Assembly (NCBI GenBank): GCA_963725615.1
Contig: CAVRZO010000003.1
Coordinates: forward strand, 186,001-250,000
DNA from: JAIQFF01 sp963725615
GTDB taxonomy: Bacteria; Acidobacteriota; Terriglobia; Terriglobales; Acidobacteriaceae
DNA length: 64,000 nt
Direction: 5' to 3'
Numbering within the stretch: position 1 is the first letter of the stretch; each line of letters starts with the position of its first letter. Positions 41,500 through 48,562 of this stretch are shown piece after piece. The notes under the pieces were generated by a model. It made no database searches and was not told the origin of the DNA. It was given only the letters and a program-made list of their open reading frames with translations. Both the position numbers and the translations under genes were made by a program.

Positions 41500-42975
41500 T
41501 TACGCTACAGGCTTCTCGGACGCCACGCCCCAACCCGACGGCTTGAGCGTTACATTCACAAAATAGGCTACGACCCCGGCCGCGATGAGCAGTAGTCCGA
41601 ACGTCAGCGCACTCATCCCCAGCACATGCGCGCTCTCGCCCCGGACCACCGAGAAGCCGAGCAGCAGCATGGGAGGCACTCCAACGGCCACTGCCCCGAA
41701 CATTCCGCCGGGTACTCGGAAGGGACGCGGAAGTTCGGGCTCACGGATGCGCAGAACGATCAGCGCCACAAACTCCAGCATGAGGCTGACGCCGTACAGC
41801 AGAATATCGATGATGACCAGGCGCTCGAAGCCCAGGCCAAGGCACAGAGCCCATCCTGTAGCGCAGACCAGAATCGTCACCCAGGGAGCCCGCGAGCGAG
41901 GGTGAAGCTTGGCGAACACTTTCGGCAGCATGCCATCCTGCGCCATCGCCAGCGGCAGGCGCGAATAGCTCATCACGAGTGCGTTGAACATGCCAAAGCC
42001 GCTGATCATGCCTCCCAGGGCAAGGCCAACGCGCAGCAAAGGTCCGCCCAGCATGCCGGCGATGTCCGCCCAGGAACCGGTCTCCCATGCGCTCGAGGAA
42101 AGCCCGGTCATCCACATGGCTCCCACTGGGACGATATAGCTCAGCGCTACAATGACCACCGCGGCCAGCATGGCGCGAGGGTAGGTACGCTGCGGGCGTT
42201 CGACTTCGGTGGCGATGGTCGAAGCATTGTCCCACCCCATGTAGTTCCACATGCAGATGAGCAAGCCGCCGAGGATGTCAACCGTAGACGTGGTGGGCCG
42301 GGTCACGGCGTCAGCAAGCACCCCGAACTTGAAGGGGGCGATCGCCACAATGATGATGAACGGCGCCGACAGCGCGAAGAACAGCCACAACGAAGTCGTC
42401 GACACCACCCGGACTCCGGCGATATTCAGCAGCGCGCAAACAATGACCACTGCCAAAGCGACCATGGTGCCGCGGTGCCCCTCAGCGAACCAGGGGAACA
42501 AGCGATCAAGATAAAGGACAAACAGGGTGGGATAGATCGCCATGTCGAAAATCGAGGCCACCAGAGACAGCCAGGCTTCCTGAAAGCCCCAGAAATTCCC
42601 CATGGCGCGTCGTACCCAGGCGTAGTAGCCGCCTTCAAAGGGCAGCGCACTGGAAAGCTCGCCGATCATGAACGCCGTAGGCAGACTCCACAGAATCGGG
42701 GTCAGCAGCAGGATCAGAATGGCTTTGCCGTAGCCGGCGCCGTGCACGATGTCTTCCGTGCCATAGGTGCCGCCCGACACCATAAAGAAGGTGGCGGCAA
42801 CCAGGGGCCAGAGCGTGAGGCGGACTGATTTTTTCCGGCTGGGGATGACGGTAGGTGACTGGAGATTCTGACGCGGGGCGCTAGCTGTTGCCAATTTCGA
42901 CGGCTTCCTCCTTGGGCAACTCGATCTCAGCTCGGGCGGGACGAGTTGAGCTTCCCAGTCGCTAGATTCCGGCAA
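41500..42975 (-). CDS. APC-superfamily amino-acid permease
   Basis: 491 residues with about 12 membrane segments. The first TM pair carries the APC signature around WPLVAATFFMVSGGTYGTED, and GGYYAWVRRAMGNFWGFQ near 116 is typical of the amino acid/polyamine/organocation family. It probably imports an amino acid by proton symport; the substrate is unknown. The frame starts at TTG 42975. A perfect AAGGAGG lies inside, followed 12 bases later by TTG 42894, which would give the more family-like start MATASAPRQN. Confidence 0.88.
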   Translation of the reverse strand: MPESSDWEAQLVPPELRSSCPRRKPSKLATASAPRQNLQSPTVIPSRKKSVRLTLWPLVAATFFMVSGGTYGTEDIVHGAGYGKAILILLLTPILWSLPTAFMIGELSSALPFEGGYYAWVRRAMGNFWGFQEAWLSLVASIFDMAIYPTLFVLYLDRLFPWFAEGHRGTMVALAVVIVCALLNIAGVRVVSTTSLWLFFALSAPFIIIVAIAPFKFGVLADAVTRPTTSTVDILGGLLICMWNYMGWDNASTIATEVERPQRTYPRAMLAAVVIVALSYIVPVGAMWMTGLSSSAWETGSWADIAGMLGGPLLRVGLALGGMISGFGMFNALVMSYSRLPLAMAQDGMLPKVFAKLHPRSRAPWVTILVCATGWALCLGLGFERLVIIDILLYGVSLMLEFVALIVLRIREPELPRPFRVPGGMFGAVAVGVPPMLLLGFSVVRGESAHVLGMSALTFGLLLIAAGVVAYFVNVTLKPSGWGVASEKPVA

Positions 42976-43187
42976 CTTCGCTGGATCTAGTTCGCAGTGA
43001 TGAGATTACGGCAAATTTCCACAGATGCAAGAAATTTTTGAACAATCTTTGCCGAGCGCCACGGTACCGACGTCATCAGCCCTCCCATCGGCCGACTCGC
43101 GGGAGGACGAAGAAACAAATAGGAACCCGCTTGTCGCATTTGATATAAATGGCGGTCGAAATCCGTTTCTTAGAGGAGGCAGAATCC

Positions 43188-43649
43188 ATGAAATTCGGCC
43201 TGGCAGTCGCGTCATTGTTTTGCGTGGCCATCCTGGTGGCCCAATCGGGTGCGCCGCAGAACGCGTTCACCTCGGACCAGATCAAGTGGGGGCCGGCTCC
43301 GCCTTTTGTCCAGCCCGGCGCTCAGTTTGCCGTTCTGGAAGGCGACCCTACAGCCAGCTCTGGTGACTTCACCATCCGATTCAAGATGCCGAACGGCTAC
43401 AAGGTCGCTCCGCATTGGCACCCCAAACGCGAAAATGTCACGGTGCTGATGGGGACTCTCAAGGTGGGCATGGGCGACACGTTTGATGCAAGCAAGATGA
43501 TGACTTTTCCCGCAGGGAGCTTTGCCTACCTGGATCCCGATATGCACCACTATGTAATGGCGTCTGGGGAGACCATCCTGCAGATTCACGGCATGTCGCC
43601 GATGCAGTTCAATTACATCAATCCGGCGGATGATCCGAGCAAAAAGTGA
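43188..43649 (+). CDS. Secreted cupin-domain protein
   Basis: 153 residues from ATG 43188, with GAGGAGG about 8 bases upstream. Signal peptide to about residue 22 (CVAILVAQSGA). A single beta-barrel cupin has metal-ligand candidates in PHWHPKRENVTVLMGTL near 83-99 and HHYV near 130. Reported or predicted roles of such small exported cupins include enzyme or sensor functions; none can be assigned. The first in-frame ATG, at 43149, is not preceded by a ribosome site. Confidence 0.88.
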   Translation: MKFGLAVASLFCVAILVAQSGAPQNAFTSDQIKWGPAPPFVQPGAQFAVLEGDPTASSGDFTIRFKMPNGYKVAPHWHPKRENVTVLMGTLKVGMGDTFDASKMMTFPAGSFAYLDPDMHHYVMASGETILQIHGMSPMQFNYINPADDPSKK

Positions 43650-43713
43650 GCTGGAACCTTGTGTGTATAAGAGCCGAAGAAGTATCTGATACAGGAAGGC
43701 ATTTCCATTCCTT

Positions 43714-43755
43714 GTAGCGTCGGCCGGACAGCCGCCGGGACGGCGGCGCTACGAA
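43714..43755. repeat. GTAGCG...CGCTAC repeat, short copy
   Basis: TTGTAGCGTCGGCCGGACAG to GGACGGCGGCGCTACGAAC, nested palindromes. Same family as 45232-45341 and the fragment at 6483-6551. Lies between the cupin and dnaJ 3' ends. Confidence 0.75.
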
Positions 43756-43775
43756 CTTCCGCCTCAGGTGCGAGG

Positions 43776-45002
43776 CTAAATCTGCTTCCAGAGCTCGGCA
43801 CGGGGATCTTCCGGATTTAACTTCGCCAGCTCGCGCAGGATTTCCTTGGAGCGTTCATCCCGGGGCATGGGCACCGTGAGTCTGACCTCGACGATCTCGT
43901 CGCCCCGAGCGCCGTCCTTGGTAGCGGAGGGCACACCCTTTTCACGCAGGCGGAGCTTTTGTCCGGACTGGGTTCCGGGGGGAATCTTGAGCAGGGTGCG
44001 GCCGTCGATGGTCGGAACCTCAATCTTCGCGCCCAGAGCCGCTTCCGTGGCAGTTACCGGCACCGTGATGCGAATATCGTCGCCCTCGCGGTGGAAGACG
44101 GGATGGTCCGCGGTTCGGATAATCACGTAGAGATCGCCTCCCGGGCCGCCATGCGTGCCGGCATTGCCTTTCCCGGGGACGCGGATGCGCTGCCCATCGC
44201 GGGTTCCAGCCTTGATACGGACTTCGAGCGGCTCGGTACGCTCAACCGTGCCTTCCCCATGACAATTGGGGCAGGCTGAAATGTTTTTGCCAGTCCCGTG
44301 GCATCGCGGGCAGGGAACATTGAATTTCATCCGCCCGCCGGTCTGCGTGACCTGGCCTTTGCCGCCGCATTCAGGGCAGGTTCCACCGGCCTCAATAAAC
44401 CCTTGACCGTGGCAATGGGGACAGGCATCCCGCCGGGTGATGTTCAGGCGCATTACACCGCCACGGATGGCGGTCCAGAAGGGCACGTTGACCTGGTACT
44501 CGAGATCGGATCCCGGTTCCGGCCCCTCGGGCGCGGCCCCGCCGCGGCCGCCAAAAATTCCAGAGAAAATGTCGCGGAAGCTGCCGGTTCCGGAGTTACT
44601 CGCCTTTCGACCCTTGGCGTTCTCGAACATGTCGGTGAAGTCGAAGCCGCCAAAGTCGAAGTTGGGAGCTTGGCCGCCGCCACCGGCTGGGCTTCCCGGG
44701 AAGCCCGCGCCCGGCCCAGCCGCGCCGCCTCCGGCCCGGGCATAGGCCTCGGCCGTAGCAGCATCGATGTTGTCGGAGTAAAAGCCGACCTGGTCGTAAA
44801 TCTTGCGTTTCTTGGGATCGCTCAGGACTTCGTTGGCTTCAGAGAGGGTCTTGAACTTCTCTTCTGCAGCCTTGTCCCCGGGATTCACGTCGGGATGATA
44901 CTTGCGCGCAAGTTTGCGAAATGCCTTGCGGATATCGTCCGCCGAGGCGGACTTCTTCACGCCAAGAATTTCGTAGTAATCCTTTTTAGGGGTTGTGGCC
45001 AT
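43776..45002 (-). CDS. dnaJ: Chaperone DnaJ
   Basis: 408 residues. J domain with KYHPDVN near 35 (HPD motif), a Gly/Phe/Pro-rich linker (about 90-135), four CXXCXGXG zinc modules (CPHCHGQG, CPECGGKG, CPRCHGTG, CPNCHGEG) near 195-245, and a C-terminal substrate domain (RIRVPGKGNAGTHGGPGGDL). It stimulates the DnaK ATPase. Upstream on the same strand are a 58-aa gene (35-base gap) and dnaK. No grpE lies between them. Confidence 0.96.
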   Translation of the reverse strand: MATTPKKDYYEILGVKKSASADDIRKAFRKLARKYHPDVNPGDKAAEEKFKTLSEANEVLSDPKKRKIYDQVGFYSDNIDAATAEAYARAGGGAAGPGAGFPGSPAGGGGQAPNFDFGGFDFTDMFENAKGRKASNSGTGSFRDIFSGIFGGRGGAAPEGPEPGSDLEYQVNVPFWTAIRGGVMRLNITRRDACPHCHGQGFIEAGGTCPECGGKGQVTQTGGRMKFNVPCPRCHGTGKNISACPNCHGEGTVERTEPLEVRIKAGTRDGQRIRVPGKGNAGTHGGPGGDLYVIIRTADHPVFHREGDDIRITVPVTATEAALGAKIEVPTIDGRTLLKIPPGTQSGQKLRLREKGVPSATKDGARGDEIVEVRLTVPMPRDERSKEILRELAKLNPEDPRAELWKQI

Positions 45003-45037
45003 TCTTGCTTATCAAGAGTCGTATTGGGCTGGGCCCT

Positions 45038-45214
45038 TCAGTTCTGAATATTGTGACGATTCTTTCCGAGAATGCCGAAACGTTCGTAAGCCGGGGAATC
45101 CACGTACACGGGAATGCGCTGGACGCCGGTTAACGTAGGCGCCAAGACGTACCAGTAAGCTTCGTCTTCCGCGAAATTCAGAAAGTAATCCTGACCATTC
45201 ACTTCGAATTGCAA
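45038..45214 (-). CDS. 58-aa conserved-looking protein between dnaK and dnaJ
   Basis: Frame from TTG 45214 to TGA 45038. The ribosome site AGGGGGAAGAG lies directly upstream of the TTG. The protein has globular composition: FEVNGQDYFLNFAEDEAYWY, then VLAPTLTGVQRIPVYVD and YERFGILG. It ends 35 bases before dnaJ on the same strand, so it is probably co-transcribed. I have a vague memory of similar small proteins in acidobacteria but no function. The start codon is the weak point. Confidence 0.68.
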   Translation of the reverse strand: MQFEVNGQDYFLNFAEDEAYWYVLAPTLTGVQRIPVYVDSPAYERFGILGKNRHNIQN

Positions 45215-45231
45215 TTTCTCTTCCCCCTTAA

Positions 45232-45365
45232 ACCTGTAGCGCCGGCATCTCTCGCCGGCTGTCCCGAGAGCATCTTGCCCTCAGCGGTGGGGGCGGGAGC
45301 CCCCAAGACAGCCGCCGGGACGGCGGCGCTACGAAAACCCGCGGGCGAGTCGCCCGCATCCACAC
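45232..45365. repeat. GTAGCGCCGGC...GGCGCTACGA palindrome plus half CGCGGGCGAGTCGCCCGC unit
   Basis: Left arm GTAGCGCCGGCATCTCTCGC at about 45236 and right arm GACAGCCGCCGGGACGGCGG then CGCTACGA ending near 45341, with an internal GGGGGCGGGAGCCCCC hairpin. It is followed at once by a half-unit CGCGGGCGAGTCGCCCGC (45342-45360) of a second family. It lies between dnaK and the 58-aa gene. Confidence 0.85.
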
Positions 45366-45458
45366 AAGCCTGCCGAACTGCGCTCGGCTGGGGCGGATCG
45401 GAGACCCGCCCCCACGCGGTTCCTGCTGAAAGCTGACGGCTGAGAGCTGACCGCTTTC

Positions 45459-47390
45459 TTACTTCTTGTCTTCGACGTCTACGTACTCGGCGTCGATCAC
45501 GCCTTCGTCTTTCTTGGGCCCGCCGTTTGCTCCTGGCTCAGGGCCTGCGCCCGCGCCCGGAGTTGGGCCGCCTGCCGGAGCCTGCGCCTGGGCCGCCTTG
45601 TACATCTGCTCGGCCAGCTTGTGCGAGGCTTGGGTCAAGGTTTCACGCGCCTTGTCCATGGTCGCCTTTTCGTTCGACTCCAGCGCCTTCTTGGCGTCAG
45701 CAATCGCGTTCTCGACGTCGCCACGGTCCGAACCGGAGATCTTGTCGCCCTGTTCACGCAGCATCTTCTCCACGCTGTACACCATGGAGTCGAGCTGGTT
45801 CTTGGAGTCGATCTCCTCGCGCTTGGCCTTGTCCTCGGCCGAATGCGAATCGGCTTCCTTGGCCATGCGCTCGACTTCATCCTTGCTCAGACCGGAAGAC
45901 GACGTAATCGTGATCTTCTGGTCCTTGCCCGTGGCCGTGTCCTTCGCGGTCACGTTGAGGATGCCGTTGGCGTCGATGTCGAACGTCACCTCAATCTGGG
46001 GCACGCCACGCGGCGCCGGCGGAATCCCGGTCAGGTGGAACTTGCCCAGAGTGCGATTCTGGGCCGCCAGAGGGCGCTCGCCCTGCAGCACGTGCACCTC
46101 AACCGAAGTCTGACTGTCAGCCGCGGTCGAGAACGTTTCCGTCTTCTTGGTCGGAATCGTCGTGTTGCGCGGGATCATCGGAGTGGCCACGCCGCCCAGC
46201 GTTTCAATCGCCAGCGACAGCGGAGTCACGTCCAGCAAGAGCAGGTCTTTGACTTCGCCCTTGAGTACGCCGCCCTGGATGGCCGCGCCGATCGCCACGA
46301 CTTCATCCGGGTTAACCCCCTTGTGTCCCTCTTTACCGAACAGGTCTTTCACCAGCTGCTGAATGCGCGGCATGCGGGTCTGTCCGCCGACCAGGACGAC
46401 TTCATTGATCTTGCTGGCATCCACGCCGGCATCTTTCATGCACTGCTTGCACGGACCGACGGACCGCTGAATGATGTCTTCAACCATTGACTCGAGCTTC
46501 GCCCGGGTCATCTTCTTCACCAGGTGCTTCGGCCCGCCGGCATCGGCGGTGATGAAGGGCAGATTGATCTCCGTCTCCATGGTGGTGGAGAGTTCGATCT
46601 TCGCCCGCTCCGCGGCGTCACGCAGACGCTGCAGCGCCATCTCGTTGCCCTTGCCGCGCAGATCGAGGCCTTCATCCTTCTTGAATTCGTCAATGAGCCA
46701 GTCCACGATGCGCTGGTCGAGGTTGTCGCCGCCGAGGTGGGTGTCACCGTTGGTGGCCTTGACCTCGATCACGCCTTCGCCGACTTCCAGCACCGAGATG
46801 TCAAATGTCCCGCCGCCGAAATCGTAAACGGCGATGGTTTCATCTTTCTTCTTGTCGAGACCGTAGGCGAGCGCCGCCGCCGTAGGCTCGTTGATGATGC
46901 GCTTCACTTCGAGACCGGCGATCTGGCCGGCATCTTTCGTGGCCTGCCGCTGGGCGTCGTTGAAATACGCGGGGACAGTGATGACCGCCTCGGTCACTTT
47001 CTCGCCGAGATAGTCTTCCGCTGCCTTCTTCAGCTTCTGCAGGATCATCGCGGAAACCTGGGGCGGCGTGTACTCCTTGCCTTGCGCCAGCACCGCGACG
47101 TGGTCGCCCGACTGCACCACCTTGTAGGGCACCATCTTGATTTCTTCGGTGACTTCGTCATAGCGGCGTCCCATGAACCGCTTGATCGAGTAAACCGTGT
47201 TCTCCGGGTTGGTGATGGCCTGGCGCTTCGCCACCTGCCCCACCAGCCGCTCGCCGGTCTTGGTAAAACCGACTACCGAGGGCGTCGTCCGCCCTCCTTC
47301 TTCATTGGGGATAACCTTGGGCTCGCCACCCTCCATGACAGCTACGCAGGAGTTGGTGGTTCCGAGGTCAATACCGATAATCTTGGCCAT
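45459..47390 (-). CDS. dnaK: Chaperone DnaK (Hsp70)
   Basis: 643 residues, full length. ATPase domain with IIGIDLGTTNSCVAVMEGGE, VPAYFNDAQRQATKDAG and DFGGGTFDISVLEVGEG; substrate domain with DVTPLSLAIETLGG, VHVLQGERPLAAQN; C-terminal lid and a Gly/Pro-rich tail ending DAEYVDVEDKK. The ribosome site AAGGAGG is 9 bases before the ATG. The promoter has consensus -35 and -10 boxes overlapped by a HAIR-like site, indicating HspR repression. DnaK also acts as HspR co-repressor in actinobacteria. Confidence 0.98.
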   Translation of the reverse strand: MAKIIGIDLGTTNSCVAVMEGGEPKVIPNEEGGRTTPSVVGFTKTGERLVGQVAKRQAITNPENTVYSIKRFMGRRYDEVTEEIKMVPYKVVQSGDHVAVLAQGKEYTPPQVSAMILQKLKKAAEDYLGEKVTEAVITVPAYFNDAQRQATKDAGQIAGLEVKRIINEPTAAALAYGLDKKKDETIAVYDFGGGTFDISVLEVGEGVIEVKATNGDTHLGGDNLDQRIVDWLIDEFKKDEGLDLRGKGNEMALQRLRDAAERAKIELSTTMETEINLPFITADAGGPKHLVKKMTRAKLESMVEDIIQRSVGPCKQCMKDAGVDASKINEVVLVGGQTRMPRIQQLVKDLFGKEGHKGVNPDEVVAIGAAIQGGVLKGEVKDLLLLDVTPLSLAIETLGGVATPMIPRNTTIPTKKTETFSTAADSQTSVEVHVLQGERPLAAQNRTLGKFHLTGIPPAPRGVPQIEVTFDIDANGILNVTAKDTATGKDQKITITSSSGLSKDEVERMAKEADSHSAEDKAKREEIDSKNQLDSMVYSVEKMLREQGDKISGSDRGDVENAIADAKKALESNEKATMDKARETLTQASHKLAEQMYKAAQAQAPAGGPTPGAGAGPEPGANGGPKKDEGVIDAEYVDVEDKK

Positions 47391-47455
47391 GATTTGGCCC
47401 TCCTTGAAACAATAAGTGCTTTATAATCTGCTCATTATGTCCTGCAATGCTGGAC

Positions 47456-47484
47456 ATGATAAGACTTGAGTGAATCGTTGTCAA
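47456..47484 (-). promoter_or_regulatory. Sigma-70 promoter of dnaK
   Basis: On the minus strand: TTGACA (47484-47479), 17-base spacer, TATCAT (47461-47456). Predicted start near 47449, leader about 58 bases. Confidence 0.75.
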
Positions 47485-47485
47485 G
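47465..47485 (-). promoter_or_regulatory. HAIR-like HspR operator over the dnaK -35 box
   Basis: Minus-strand reading: CTTGACA, 7 bases, ACTCAAG; 12 of 14 match to CTTGAGT-N7-ACTCAAG. The mismatches are exactly those that create the TTGACA -35 hexamer, so operator and promoter share bases. Confidence 0.78.
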
Positions 47486-47539
47486 GTTTAGATGCGGGAA
47501 ATCGGAGGATGGATACAGGCATTTTTCGGGATAAGGGGT

Positions 47540-47668
47540 GTGTGGGGCGGGCGCACTCGCCCGCCGCTTTTGACTCGAGATCTTATCTCTGTGAAGTTGT
47601 CGTTGCGCACGCTTAGGTTCAAAAAGGCTGATGGCTAAAGGCGGCGGGCGAGGGCACCCGCCCCACAC
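47540..47668. repeat. REPIN-like pair, GGGCGCCCTCGCCC family, copy 4
   Basis: Left arm from 47540 (TGTGGGGCGGGCGCACTCGC) and right arm ending near 47668 (GGCGAGGGCACCCGCCCCAC). One base in each arm differs from the other copies, and the loops rather than stems are hit. It lies between dnaK upstream DNA and the reductase gene. Confidence 0.9.
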
Positions 47669-47680
47669 AATCCCACGACG

Positions 47681-48403
47681 CTAATCGTACTTCTCGTAGA
47701 GAATCGATTTCCGGTCCCAGCCCAGCCCCTTCAGCAACTCGCGATTGGCCTTCACCATCTTGTCGAGGCCGCAGACGTAGGCGTGTAGGTCGCTCCGCCC
47801 CTGGACGATCGCGGGCAAGTGTTCCTGAACATATCCCCGCAGACCTCTCCATTCCGAAACGCCACGGCTGAGGATCGGGAGGTAGTGAAAGTTCGCATGA
47901 CGGGCCGCGAGGTCGAGAAATTCTTCGTGGTAATAGATGTCTGCTTCGGTCCGGTTGCCGAACAGCAGCCAGAGCTGCTTGCCTTGGTGGCGAATCGGAT
48001 CCGCCAGCAGCCATTGCAGCATGGACCGGAACGGCGCAATGCCGGTGCCGGTGGCGACGAATACAGTATCGCGTAATGGTGGCCGCAGGATGAAGTCACC
48101 AAACGGCCCCTGGCAGCTGATTTCTTCACCAACTTTCATATCGCAGAGAAAATTAGACATGAAGCCGTCCTGCACCCGGTTGAGACAGAGAGCGAATTTG
48201 TTGTCACCGCCCGGCGGAGATGCGATGGAATAGGCGCGGGTGATTTCCTCACCGTCGGGCTTGCTGGTCTTGAAAGAGAGCCACTGGCCGGCGACAAAAC
48301 CGAAGCGGGGAATGCTGAGGACTTCGAATTCCAGATTCTTGGTTTGGGGTGATAAAGAAATGGAATGCACGAGCCGGGTCGCGAAGGTTTGAAAGGGAGC
48401 CAT
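47681..48403 (-). CDS. Ferredoxin/flavodoxin-NADP reductase-like flavoprotein
   Basis: 240 residues from ATG 48403 (a TTG one codon upstream is in frame). FAD domain with GQWLSFK and RAYSIASPP (RxYS motif) near 58-66; NAD(P) domain with VATGTGIAPFRSML near 117 and VCGLDKMV near 211. The C-terminus YEKYD is typical of the bacterial FNR group. It transfers electrons between NAD(P)H and a small protein such as ferredoxin. Could serve the desaturase at 9253, but this is only a guess. No obvious ribosome site. Confidence 0.88.
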   Translation of the reverse strand: MAPFQTFATRLVHSISLSPQTKNLEFEVLSIPRFGFVAGQWLSFKTSKPDGEEITRAYSIASPPGGDNKFALCLNRVQDGFMSNFLCDMKVGEEISCQGPFGDFILRPPLRDTVFVATGTGIAPFRSMLQWLLADPIRHQGKQLWLLFGNRTEADIYYHEEFLDLAARHANFHYLPILSRGVSEWRGLRGYVQEHLPAIVQGRSDLHAYVCGLDKMVKANRELLKGLGWDRKSILYEKYD

Positions 48404-48500
48404 CAATCATTTAGATGATGGTGCGGTGCTGCGGGACGCTAGTCATGTCACGCCGAGCGATTCGAATCACCCCTATGATCCTTGTTGCCGTGGCATCTAT

Positions 48501-48535
48501 AGGGGTCCCTCCGCTCAGGACGACAGAACTGAGAT
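48501..48535. repeat. Half-unit of the GGTCC...CTCAGGATGAC family
   Basis: AGGGGTCCCTCCGCTCAGGACGACA matches the right end of the elements at 11246 and 34651. The following GAACTGAGATCTGAGAACTG is a separate tandem of GAGAACTGA-like units, also seen near 45430 and 40955. Confidence 0.65.
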
Positions 48536-48562
48536 CTGAGAACTGAAAACTGACCGCTGCTC

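Noticed and set aside
41626..42828. 400-codon plus-strand frame opposite the APC permease
   Set aside because: Rich in His, Gln, Arg and Gly as expected from antisense of hydrophobic codons; the permease on the other strand is unambiguous.
45001..45037. CTCTTGATAAGCAAG before dnaJ as a HAIR site
   Set aside because: Spacing and halves do not fit CTTGAGT-N7-ACTCAAG; dnaJ can be served from the upstream dnaK promoter.
47435..47668. 77-codon minus-strand frame between dnaK and the reductase
   Set aside because: It reads through a REPIN-like repeat and the dnaK promoter; similar frames appear in other copies of the same repeat (for example 19707-19946 and 26408-26662).
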